In this document: in pieces, positions 1 to 5,142 of the stretch
Layout of the letters: the number at the start of each line of letters is the position of its first letter
How positions within the stretch are numbered: the stretch's first letter is position 1
Origin: Actinomycetota bacterium
GTDB taxonomy: Bacteria > Actinomycetota > Acidimicrobiia > Acidimicrobiales > Microtrichaceae
Direction: 5' to 3'
DNA length: 5,142 bases
NCBI GenBank assembly: GCA_018268735.1
Contig: JAFDWA010000156.1
Coordinates: forward strand, 1 to 5,142
Position numbers and translations under genes: made by a program
The notes under the pieces: generated by a model
Database searches by the model: none
Told to the model about the DNA's origin: nothing
Seen by the model: the letters and a program-made list of their open reading frames with translations, nothing else

Positions 1-1
1 G

Positions 2-433
2 ATCAAGAACAGCCCCGGTGACCTCGCCGACGGCCCGGGCGGACCGGCGGTCGCCGATGAGGTCGTCGCGGTCGTGGCCGCGCTCGAAGCCGAGCGTCGC
101 GCCGAGATCCTGGTGTCGAGCTTCGACCTGCCGACGATCGGGCGCGTCAAGCAGGTGGATCCTGCGCTGCTGACCGGCTACCTGGTGTTCGACCTCTCCG
201 AGCAGCCGGACGCGCTGCGGATCGCCGTGGACGGCGGTCACGACGCGCTCCACCCGTGGGACGGGTTCGTGACCGAGGCGATGGCCGACGAGTGCCACCG
301 GAGCGGACTGCTGCTCAACACCTGGACGGTCGACGACCCGAATCGCTGGGAGGAGCTCAGGCGCTGGGCTGTCGACGGGATCGTCACGAACACGCCCGGT
401 CGGCTCGTCACGGCGATGGCACACCGGGGTTGA
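2..433 (+). CDS. Glycerophosphodiester phosphodiesterase family protein, C-terminal part (5' end outside window)
   Basis: The frame is open from the left edge, so this is the last 143 residues of a longer gene; a GTG at 74 is internal and not the start. The family hydrolyses glycerophosphodiesters (deacylated phospholipids) to sn-glycerol 3-phosphate and an alcohol, using a TIM-barrel fold and a divalent metal. The visible part opens with IKNSPGD, the end of the conserved E-I-K metal/substrate strand. It continues with ILVSSFDLPTI (the family's 'SSF' strand) and ends with LLLNTWTVDDP...VDGIVTNTPGRL, the typical C-terminal W-T-V and G-I-x-T-x-x-P barrel strands. The usual TD before the last proline is TN here. 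The catalytic H-R and E-x-D motifs would lie upstream and cannot be checked. Its coding end overlaps the end of the opposing lipid kinase gene by 26 bp. The family call is firm; the exact substrate is unknown. Confidence 0.9.
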   Translation: MKNSPGDLADGPGGPAVADEVVAVVAALEAERRAEILVSSFDLPTIGRVKQVDPALLTGYLVFDLSEQPDALRIAVDGGHDALHPWDGFVTEAMADECHRSGLLLNTWTVDDPNRWEELRRWAVDGIVTNTPGRLVTAMAHRG

Positions 434-1376
434 CGACGCGGAGCACGTCCGCTCGGTGCCGGAACCGCAGGCTCCGGGCGTTCCCCAGGTGGTCGCCGTC
501 GACCTGGTAGGGGACGCCGTCGGGCCGGCTCGGCAGGCACTGCACCTCGAGCGAGGTGACACCCGTGCGGATCTCGACGTCGCGGCTCGGTCGAACCCCG
601 TCGCCGAGCGCCTGGATCACGGTGCGCAGGAAGGTGGCGGTTCCCATCCGGCGCAACGTCACGACGGCCAGCCCCGAGCGTCGGTCCGCCGACGGTGCGA
701 CCCGGAACGGTCGCGGGCCGAGGAAGGTGTAGGGGTCGCTGTTCATCACCAGCGAGAACATGCCGTCGTCGATCGCCTCGTCGGTCGGCCGCGCGGCGCG
801 GATCGACCCGACCCGGAAGTGCGCAGCGGAACGGTCGTAGCCGCGGGCGAAGGTGCGCAACCCCGCTCCGGCGAACAGCGGGATCGTCGCGCGCCGTCGG
901 GTGCCGTCCCGGCGACGTTCGACCTCGGCGACCAGCGCTGCGTCCCAGCCCACGCCGGTGTGGCACAGGAACGCGCGAGGTGCAGCGTCGTCGGCGACGA
1001 CCTCGCCGACCGCGATCCGTTGGATCGAGCGCTCCGACAACGCCCGGGCGGTGACCTTCGCAGCGATCGCCGCCCGCCGCGGCAACCCGATCGACCGTGC
1101 GAACACGTTGGTGGACCCACCCGGCAGCGCTGCGAGCACGCAGTCCGTGCCGACGAGCGCGTTGGCGACCTCGTTGAGGGTGCCGTCCCCTCCGAACACC
1201 GCGACGCAGTCGATCCCGTTGGCCACTGCGGCTGCGGCGATCTCGGTCGCGTGGCCCCGGTGCGTCGTGGTCACGATGTCGAGGTCGTGTCCGGTGGCGA
1301 GGTGCTGCTCGACGTCGGATCGTCGGCGGTCGTCGACCGACGACGCCGTGGCGTTGATGACGAGCAGCAGGTGCAC
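408..1376 (-). CDS. Diacylglycerol kinase family lipid kinase (YegS/DagK-like)
   Basis: This is a 322-residue protein of the usual length for bacterial soluble lipid kinases, which phosphorylate diacylglycerol or related lipids with ATP at the membrane surface. Motifs in order: the N-terminal strand HLLLVINATAS; the nucleotide-binding loop FGGDGTLNEV (61-70); LPGGSTNVFARSIGLP (84-99), the second conserved loop in a G-S-T-N form rather than the commoner G-T-x-N; GVGWDA (141-146); and the C-terminal QVDGDHLG (291-298), matching the family's V-D-G-[DE] strand. GTG at 1376 is chosen because the kinase fold begins immediately after it. The frame stays open further upstream to an ATG at 1481, but the extra 35 residues are low-complexity and would run into the etfB start. 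No Shine-Dalgarno sequence is visible; an AGACT box 7 nt upstream suggests a leaderless transcript. The gene diverges from etfB and converges on the phosphodiesterase. The precise lipid substrate is not known. Confidence 0.9.
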   Translation of the reverse strand: MHLLLVINATASSVDDRRRSDVEQHLATGHDLDIVTTTHRGHATEIAAAAVANGIDCVAVFGGDGTLNEVANALVGTDCVLAALPGGSTNVFARSIGLPRRAAIAAKVTARALSERSIQRIAVGEVVADDAAPRAFLCHTGVGWDAALVAEVERRRDGTRRRATIPLFAGAGLRTFARGYDRSAAHFRVGSIRAARPTDEAIDDGMFSLVMNSDPYTFLGPRPFRVAPSADRRSGLAVVTLRRMGTATFLRTVIQALGDGVRPSRDVEIRTGVTSLEVQCLPSRPDGVPYQVDGDHLGNARSLRFRHRADVLRVVNPGVPSP

Positions 1377-1383
1377 GGTGGTG

Positions 1384-1389
1384 AGTCTC
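1384..1389 (-). promoter_or_regulatory. Candidate -10 element (GAGACT) of the lipid kinase gene, leaderless
   Basis: Read on the minus strand, GAGACT is followed by 7 nt and then the GTG start. A2 and T6 fit the actinobacterial TANNNT -10 consensus, but position 1 is G. The spacing would put the transcription start at or next to the GTG. No convincing -35 is visible. The same AGACT-N7-start arrangement occurs in front of divergent etfB, which is the main support. Confidence 0.3.
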
Positions 1390-1429
1390 GCGGGAGCGGA
1401 CCGGTGCTGCTCAGCCGGCGCCAGGTGTC

Positions 1430-1459
1430 TGCTCGGCGGGGTTTTGTGACCGCCGAGCA
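1430..1459. repeat. Perfect inverted repeat (10-bp arms, 10-nt spacer), candidate operator in the divergent intergenic region
   Basis: TGCTCGGCGG (1430-1439) and CCGCCGAGCA (1450-1459) are exact reverse complements separated by GGTTTTGTGA, the most A/T-rich patch nearby. Arm centres are 20 bp apart, about two helical turns, so a dimeric regulator could contact both arms on one DNA face. It ends 20 bp before the etfB ATG and begins 54 bp before the lipid kinase GTG. If etfB transcription starts at its ATG, the repeat covers about -50 to -21 and would overlap the -35 region. A nested dyad CCGAG-CA-CTCGG (1453-1464) shares the right arm. An RNA hairpin is the alternative reading. The regulator is unknown. 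Confidence 0.5.
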
Positions 1460-1472
1460 CTCGGGGCAGACT
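1444..1472 (+). promoter_or_regulatory. Candidate etfBA promoter (TTGTGA - 17 nt - CAGACT), leaderless
   Basis: TTGTGA at 1444-1449 and CAGACT at 1467-1472 are 17 bp apart. CAGACT is followed by 7 nt and then the etfB ATG, as expected for a leaderless actinobacterial transcript beginning at the A of ATG. Position 1 of the -10 box is C rather than T, so it is a weak match. There is no Shine-Dalgarno sequence before the ATG, which agrees with leaderless initiation. The -35-like box lies inside the spacer of the inverted repeat. Confidence 0.3.
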
Positions 1473-1479
1473 TCGGCGC

Positions 1480-2262
1480 ATGAACGTCGTCGTGTGTGTG
1501 AAGCAGATCCCCGACCCGGCCGAGCCGGGCGCGCTCGATCCCGGGACCAAGACCCTCAAGCGGGACGGCAAGCTCATCCTGGACGAGTCCGACAGCTACG
1601 GCGTCGAGATGGCGCTGCAGCTCGTCGACGCGGCCGGCGGTGGCGAGGTCACGCTCGTCTCGATGGCCCCCAACAACGAGGTCGGCGGGCTGCGCACCGC
1701 GCTCGCGATGGGTGCGGCCAAGGCGGTCCTCGTCTCCGACGACGCGCTCAAGGGCAGCGACGCGCTCAGCACGTCGAAGGTGCTCGCCAAGGCGATCGGT
1801 CGTGCCGGCGAGGCCGACCTCATCCTCACCGCGACGGAGTCCTCCGACGGCTACACCGGCGTCGTTCCCGAGCAGGTCGCCGAGCTGCTCGGCCTGCCGT
1901 CGGTCACCTTCGCCAAGTCGATCACCGTCGACGGCGGCACCGTGAAGGTGCAGCGCCAGACCGAGGCCGGCTACGACGACGTCGAGTGCCCGCTGCCCGC
2001 GGTGGTCTCGGTGACCGCCGGTGTGGTCGAGCCCCGGTACCCCTCGTTCAAGGGGATCATGGCGGCCAAGTCCAAGCCCGTCGACGAGGTGTCCGTCGCC
2101 GACCTCGGCCTCGATGCATCGCAGGTCGGCTGGGCCGGCAGCGGCCAGGACATCGTCGACGTCGCCCAGGCCGAGGCCCGTGAGGCCGGAACGATCGTCG
2201 AGGACGACGGCGAGGGCTTCCAGAAGATCGTCGACTTCCTCGCCGAGCTCAAGGTCATCTGA
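1480..2262 (+). CDS. etfB: Electron transfer flavoprotein subunit beta
   Basis: This 260-residue protein has the usual EtfB length. With EtfA it forms the cytoplasmic heterodimer that takes electrons from acyl-CoA and other flavoprotein dehydrogenases and passes them on, usually to a membrane ETF:quinone oxidoreductase. Visible marks are: the N-terminal strand MNVVVCVKQIPDP; LRTALAMGAAKAVLV (71-85), matching the R-x-A-L-A-M-G-A block; TATESSDGYTGVVPEQ (117-132), the nucleotide-site loop followed by LLGLPSVTFA; LPAVVSV (172-178); and VEPRYPSFKGIMAAKSK (183-199), the recognition loop that docks partner dehydrogenases. F190 aligns with the Leu195 anchor of human ETFB; actinobacterial homologues I recall also carry Phe there. 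The nucleotide loop is the actinobacterial ESSDG...TG form rather than the DDDxNQTG of mitochondrial ETF. ATG at 1480 fits the family N-terminus. etfA follows after 53 bp, presumably in one operon. Confidence 0.96.
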   Translation: MNVVVCVKQIPDPAEPGALDPGTKTLKRDGKLILDESDSYGVEMALQLVDAAGGGEVTLVSMAPNNEVGGLRTALAMGAAKAVLVSDDALKGSDALSTSKVLAKAIGRAGEADLILTATESSDGYTGVVPEQVAELLGLPSVTFAKSITVDGGTVKVQRQTEAGYDDVECPLPAVVSVTAGVVEPRYPSFKGIMAAKSKPVDEVSVADLGLDASQVGWAGSGQDIVDVAQAEAREAGTIVEDDGEGFQKIVDFLAELKVI

Positions 2263-2288
2263 GCCGGCCGAGCACTGTCCACCGGAAC

Positions 2289-2315
2289 GACGAGAACGAG
2301 AAGAGAGACGAGAAC
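2289..2315 (+). repeat. Short direct repeat and purine-rich tract before etfA
   Basis: GACGAGAAC occurs at 2289-2297 and again at 2307-2315, immediately before the etfA ATG. The intervening GAGAAGAGA is almost all purine. No canonical GGAGG is present, so this A/G tract is the only candidate ribosome-binding region for etfA. It may simply be a purine-rich leader rather than a functional repeat. Confidence 0.35.
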
Positions 2316-3278
2316 ATGGCGCTGTCCAAGATCTGGGTGTTCGGCGAGGCTGCCGGCGGCAAGGTGTCCGGCACGACCCTCGAGCTGCTCGCGAAGGCAC
2401 GTGAGCTCGCCGGCACCGTGGAGGTCGTCACGACCTCGGGCGCGGACCTGGCCGGTCCCGCCGGTGCGAACGGGGCGAGCAAGGTCCTGAACGTCGGTGG
2501 GACCGATGGCAAGCTCGCCGGGGTCCCCGTGGCCGCTGCGATCGCTGCCGCAGTCGACGCCGGCAACGGTCCCGACGCGATCCTGATCGCGACGAGCTAC
2601 GACGGGCGCGACGTCGCCGGTCGGCTGTCGGCCAAGCTCGACGCACCGGTCATCACCAACGTGGTCGACCTCGTCGAGCGCGACGGCGCCCTGGTGGGCG
2701 TCGAGCCGATCTTCGGTGGCAGCACCGACGTCAGCACCGCCTTCACCGGCGACAAGGTCAAGATCTTCCTGGTCCGCCCGAAGTCCTTCACCGCCGAGGA
2801 GACCGGTGGTGCTGCCGCAGCGATCGAGGAGCTGGCGGTGCCCGACACGGGTGCGAGCGGCGCGGCCGTCGTCACGAACCGCTTCGTCGAGGAGAAGACC
2901 GGACCGAGCCTCGACGACGCCGACATCGTCGTCTCCGGCGGTCGGGGTCTCGGTGAGAAGGACGCATTCGACATGATCGAGACCCTCGCCAAGCAGCTCG
3001 GCGGCGCGCCGGGTGCCTCGCGTGCGATCGTCGACGCCGGCTGGGTGCCGTACTCCTACCAGGTGGGTCAGACCGGCAAGGTGGTCAAGCCCAGCGTCTA
3101 CATCGCGGCGGGCATCTCCGGTGCCACGCAGCACCTCGTCGGCATGAAGGGCTCGAAGAACATCATCGCGATCAACAAGGACTCGGAGGCTCCGATCTTC
3201 TCGGTGGCCGACCTGGGCATCGTCGGTGATGTGCACAAGGTCCTGCCGAAGCTGATCGAGGCGTTGCAGGGCCGGTGA
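2316..3278 (+). CDS. etfA: Electron transfer flavoprotein subunit alpha
   Basis: This 320-residue protein is of typical length for EtfA, the FAD-carrying subunit of the ETF heterodimer. The N-terminal domain (about 1-160) starts with [15 protein letters not shown] and is divergent, as in the family. The C-terminal FAD domain (about 195-320) is highly conserved: SGGRGLG (207-213); [13 protein letters not shown] (233-245), where R236 corresponds to human Arg249; [10 protein letters not shown] (250-259), where T253 corresponds to Thr266 beside the flavin; and [17 protein letters not shown] (261-277) followed by NIIAINKD (282-289), which is the ETF-alpha signature. [15 protein letters not shown] (291-305) closes the FAD site. 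No key FAD residue is missing. ATG at 2316 fits the family start. The beta subunit lies 53 bp upstream. Its TGA overlaps a possible GTG start of the downstream oxidase (GTGA at 3275-3278), and a strong hairpin begins 30 bp after the stop. Confidence 0.97.
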   Translation: MALSKIWVFGEAAGGKVSGTTLELLAKARELAGTVEVVTTSGADLAGPAGANGASKVLNVGGTDGKLAGVPVAAAIAAAVDAGNGPDAILIATSYDGRDVAGRLSAKLDAPVITNVVDLVERDGALVGVEPIFGGSTDVSTAFTGDKVKIFLVRPKSFTAEETGGAAAAIEELAVPDTGASGAAVVTNRFVEEKTGPSLDDADIVVSGGRGLGEKDAFDMIETLAKQLGGAPGASRAIVDAGWVPYSYQVGQTGKVVKPSVYIAAGISGATQHLVGMKGSKNIIAINKDSEAPIFSVADLGIVGDVHKVLPKLIEALQGR

Positions 3279-3307
3279 CGGACCCGGCGGACACGCCGAC
3301 GACGATC

Positions 3308-3337
3308 GATGGGGGCCCCCGTGAGGGGGCCCTCATC
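3308..3337 (+). terminator. Strong hairpin with GNRA-type tetraloop after etfA, probable etfBA terminator or attenuator
   Basis: Arms 3308-3320 (GATGGGGGCCCCC) and 3325-3337 (GGGGGCCCTCATC) pair over 13 positions, 12 Watson-Crick and one G-U, closed by the loop GTGA (GUGA in RNA, a GNRA-type tetraloop). It begins 30 bp after the etfA stop, as expected for a transcription terminator. No T-run follows (GCGTCCCGACG), so it is not a textbook Rho-independent terminator, though such U-poor hairpins are common in high-GC actinobacteria. It lies inside the frame of the longest version of the downstream oxidase gene, which bears on the start choice there. Confidence 0.6.
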
Positions 3338-3352
3338 GCGTCCCGACGCCCG

Positions 3353-4687
3353 GTGTCCCCTGCCGCGCCGCCGACGCGGCGTTGGAGGAACTGGGCCGGC
3401 AACCAGTCATGTCGTGCCCAGGTGCTGCGACCGACCGGTGAGCCGGAGCTGCGTCGGATCGTGGCGGACGCCGCGGCAGCCGGTCACGCGGTGCGTGCGG
3501 TCGGGACGGGGCACAGCTTCAGCGACGTCGCGCTGAGCGATGCCGTGCTGGTCGACCTCTCCGAGCTCGGTCGCATCCTGTCGATCGACCCCGAGAGCTC
3601 GACCGTCGTCGTGCAGGCAGGCGCGCGCCTGCACGACGTGTTCGAGGCGCTGTGGACGAGAGGGCTCGCGTTCACGAACCTCGGCGACGTCGACGTGCAG
3701 AGCATCGCCGGGGCGACCCAGACCGGCACCCACGGGACCGGACGACGTTTCGGCAACCTCTCCTCGGCGATCGTCGCGATGCGGTTGATCGACGGGACCG
3801 GCGAGGTGCACGACATCGACGCCGTCAGCGAACCGGAGCTGTTCGCAGCAGCGAGGGTCGGTCTCGGTGCACTGGGGGTGGTCTCGACGGTGACCTTGCA
3901 GGTCTCACCGGCTTTCAACCTCCACGCGGTGCACGAGCCCCGTCGCGTCGACGAGGTCCTGGAGGGCTTCGACGAGCTCGTGGGCGACCACGACCACTTC
4001 GAGCTGTTCTGGGTTCCGGGTACGGGGTGGGCCGTGACCAAGCAGCATCGTCGCAACCACGACCGGCCGTCGCCGCGACGCACCTGGGAGCGGTTGGCGC
4101 ACGACGAGCTGTGCGACAACGTGCTGTTCGGTCTGGCGAACCGGGTGGGTCGCAGTCGGCCCCGGCTCGGTGGGGCTCTTGCCCGGAAGATCCCGTCGCC
4201 CGGGCGCCAGGAGTACAACGACCGGTCCTACCGGGTGTTCGCGTCGCCTCGTCGGGTCCGCTTCGTCGAGATGGAGTACGCGGTGCCGATCGAGGCGACC
4301 GTGACGGCGTTGCAACGGGTCCGGGGGCTGGTCGACCGGTTGGGCTACCCCGTGTCGTTCCCCGTCGAGGTCCGCACCAGCGCAGCCGATGACATCACGC
4401 TGTCGACGGCGTCGGGGCGCGACACGGGTTGGATCGCGGTGCACATGTACCGGGGCGTGGCTCATGAGGAGTACTTCCGGGGCGTCGAGGCGATCATGGC
4501 GGACCTCGACGGTCGGCCGCACTGGGGCAAGCTGCACTTCCGGACCGCCGCTGACCTGGCGCGGTCGTATCCGGGCTGGGACGACTTCCAGGAGCTGCGG
4601 GCGCGGCTCGATCCGCACGGAGTGTTCCGCAACGCCGGGCTGGACCGGGTGCTCGGCCCGATCCGCGCCACCGCTCGACGTGCGTGA
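3353..4687 (+). CDS. FAD-linked oxidase, D-arabinono-1,4-lactone oxidase / alditol oxidase family
   Basis: The protein has 444 residues from this start. The family is a flavoprotein of the vanillyl-alcohol-oxidase fold that oxidises aldonolactones (ascorbate-type chemistry) or polyols. Marks: WRNWAGNQ (11-18), the usual beginning of the family core; [13 protein letters not shown] (51-63), where H54 in G-x-x-H-S-F is the position of the covalent 8-alpha-histidyl FAD link in alditol oxidase; GTHGTG (125-130), the FAD pyrophosphate loop; [13 protein letters not shown] (339-351), with E339 and R341 matching the substrate-binding Glu/Arg pair of alditol oxidase; PHWGK (389-393), the C-terminal active-site motif with K393; and DPHGVFRN (420-427). 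An alternative GTG at 3275 overlaps the etfA stop by 4 nt and adds 26 low-complexity residues encoded through the hairpin. I prefer 3353 because it leaves the hairpin untranslated and fits family length, but it lacks a clear ribosome site. Substrate and electron acceptor cannot be told from sequence. Confidence 0.92.
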   Translation: MSPAAPPTRRWRNWAGNQSCRAQVLRPTGEPELRRIVADAAAAGHAVRAVGTGHSFSDVALSDAVLVDLSELGRILSIDPESSTVVVQAGARLHDVFEALWTRGLAFTNLGDVDVQSIAGATQTGTHGTGRRFGNLSSAIVAMRLIDGTGEVHDIDAVSEPELFAAARVGLGALGVVSTVTLQVSPAFNLHAVHEPRRVDEVLEGFDELVGDHDHFELFWVPGTGWAVTKQHRRNHDRPSPRRTWERLAHDELCDNVLFGLANRVGRSRPRLGGALARKIPSPGRQEYNDRSYRVFASPRRVRFVEMEYAVPIEATVTALQRVRGLVDRLGYPVSFPVEVRTSAADDITLSTASGRDTGWIAVHMYRGVAHEEYFRGVEAIMADLDGRPHWGKLHFRTAADLARSYPGWDDFQELRARLDPHGVFRNAGLDRVLGPIRATARRA

Positions 4688-4715
4688 CTGTCCGCGCCGC
4701 GAGTGGCGCGGACAG
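4688..4715. terminator. Perfect hairpin between convergent genes, probable bidirectional terminator
   Basis: CTGTCCGCGCC (4688-4698) and GGCGCGGACAG (4705-4715) are exact 11-bp complements around a 6-nt loop (GCGAGT). The hairpin starts at the base after the oxidase TGA and lies 21 bp beyond the end of the opposing gene. That position between two converging coding ends fits a shared terminator. No T-run flanks it on either strand. Confidence 0.6.
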
Positions 4716-4736
4716 CCACGGACGTCGTCAGGACGC

Positions 4737-5142
4737 TCAGGACGGCTCGAGTGGGATCCGGTCGGTGGCGTCGAGCGCCCAGGCGAGGCCGTCGACGGGG
4801 TCCTCCACAGCGAGGCGGCACACCCAGCCGGTCGTGGCGGACCCGGCGTGCTCGCCCGGCTCCCACACCCACCACCGCAGCTCTCGGGCGCCGGGCCCCG
4901 GATCGAGGGGCCAGTCGTCGTCGGTGGCGGTCAGCGTCGCGAGCACCCACCACGCCTCGAAGCGACCGGTGGCGGCGCCACGTCGGCGTCCGCGCGCACC
5001 GCCGGAGGCCGCAGCCCACGCGAGCAGCCCGACCGCGTCGGCGAGCGACAGGGGAGCCCAGCTCGACGCGCCTCGGTGCAGCGATCCGATGGCGTCGGCG
5101 GCGGAGCCCTCGACGCCGACCGATCGGACCAGCCCCTCCGAT
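4737..5142 (-). CDS. Tryptophan-rich hypothetical protein, C-terminal part (5' end outside window)
   Basis: On the minus strand the frame is open from the right edge to a TGA at 4737-4739, giving the last 134 residues. I do not recognise the family. The visible sequence has an Ala-rich segment (LSLADAVGLLAWAAASGG), a short basic patch (ARGRRRG), then FEAWWVLATLTATDDDWPLDP, ELRWWVWEPGEH, TGWVCRLAVEDPVDGLAWALDATD and a short acidic/proline tail. Ten of 134 residues are Trp, an unusually high share. Alternating hydrophobic and polar stretches suggest a small soluble beta-rich domain; no convincing membrane segment or metal-binding cluster is seen. The internal GTG at 4946 is not needed as a start because the frame continues upstream. 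It converges with the oxidase gene and shares the hairpin between them. That it is a real gene is inferred from the uninterrupted frame, plausible protein composition and fit to the gene layout. Confidence 0.7.
   Translation of the reverse strand, partial: SEGLVRSVGVEGSAADAIGSLHRGASSWAPLSLADAVGLLAWAAASGGARGRRRGAATGRFEAWWVLATLTATDDDWPLDPGPGARELRWWVWEPGEHAGSATTGWVCRLAVEDPVDGLAWALDATDRIPLEPS

Noticed and set aside
1377..1481. N-terminal extension of the lipid kinase to an ATG at 1481
   Set aside because: It would overlap the etfB start codon and run through the inverted repeat, and it adds 35 residues with no family similarity. The kinase fold starts right at GTG 1376.
456..2183. A 575-residue open frame on the + strand spanning the lipid kinase and the etfB start
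   Set aside because: It is antisense to the motif-bearing kinase and out of frame with etfB. Its product is Arg/Gly/Asp-rich low complexity with no family motif, as is typical of spurious frames in high-GC DNA.
1411..2400. A 329-residue open frame on the - strand antisense to etfB
   Set aside because: It covers a gene with clear EtfB motifs, its composition is biased (Asp/Gly/Leu/Val/Arg repeats), and it would cross the divergent intergenic region.
1971..3236. A 421-residue open frame on the - strand antisense to etfB and etfA
   Set aside because: The length comes from lack of stops in GC-rich DNA. The opposite strand carries the full EtfA FAD signature, and the product shows no recognisable domain.
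3311..3335. G/C runs as a sign of a mobile-element end or attachment site
   Set aside because: The runs are fully explained by a short-looped hairpin after etfA. There is no target duplication or recombinase gene nearby.
3905..4618. A 237-residue minus-strand frame inside the oxidase gene
   Set aside because: It lies wholly antisense to conserved oxidase motifs (EVR, PHWGK); composition is Arg/Pro-rich without motifs.
4462..5019. A 185-residue minus-strand frame over the oxidase 3' end and the right-edge gene
   Set aside because: It runs through the hairpin at 4688-4715 and the oxidase C-terminus. The product is Arg-rich, whereas the neighbouring minus frame gives a more protein-like composition and stops just beyond the hairpin.

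Overview
The window is high-GC DNA with strong G/C preference at third codon positions and short or overlapping gene junctions. This suggests a high-GC actinobacterium. The PGGSTN-type lipid kinase and the actinobacterial form of EtfB would fit Acidimicrobiia or relatives, but that placement is inference from motifs, not from a search. It reads as an ordinary metabolic chromosomal region. I see no transposase, phage gene, CRISPR array, tRNA or rRNA, and no gene-free stretch over 300 bp.

Layout. (1) At the left edge is the C-terminal part of a glycerophosphodiester phosphodiesterase on the + strand. (2) It converges, with a 26-bp overlap of coding ends, on a diacylglycerol-kinase-family lipid kinase on the - strand. 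(3) A ~100-bp divergent intergenic region holds a perfect 10-10-10 inverted repeat. An AGACT box lies exactly 7 nt before the start codon of each flanking gene, which suggests two leaderless promoters with an operator between them. (4) etfB and etfA follow on the + strand and encode both subunits of electron transfer flavoprotein. (5) Downstream is an FAD-linked sugar-lactone/polyol oxidase of the arabinono-lactone oxidase family. A very stable hairpin with a GNRA-type loop lies between etfA and the core of this oxidase. (6) A second perfect hairpin separates the oxidase from a convergent, tryptophan-rich hypothetical gene that runs off the right edge.

How the genes fit together. EtfBA shuttles electrons from flavoprotein dehydrogenases (for example acyl-CoA dehydrogenases) towards the respiratory chain. 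The phosphodiesterase and the lipid kinase both act in glycerolipid turnover. The oxidase carries its own FAD, probably covalently bound; whether it shares the etf transcript depends on what the hairpin does. The least explained parts are the etfB/lipid-kinase intergenic region, the etfA/oxidase hairpin, and the unrecognised gene at the right edge.
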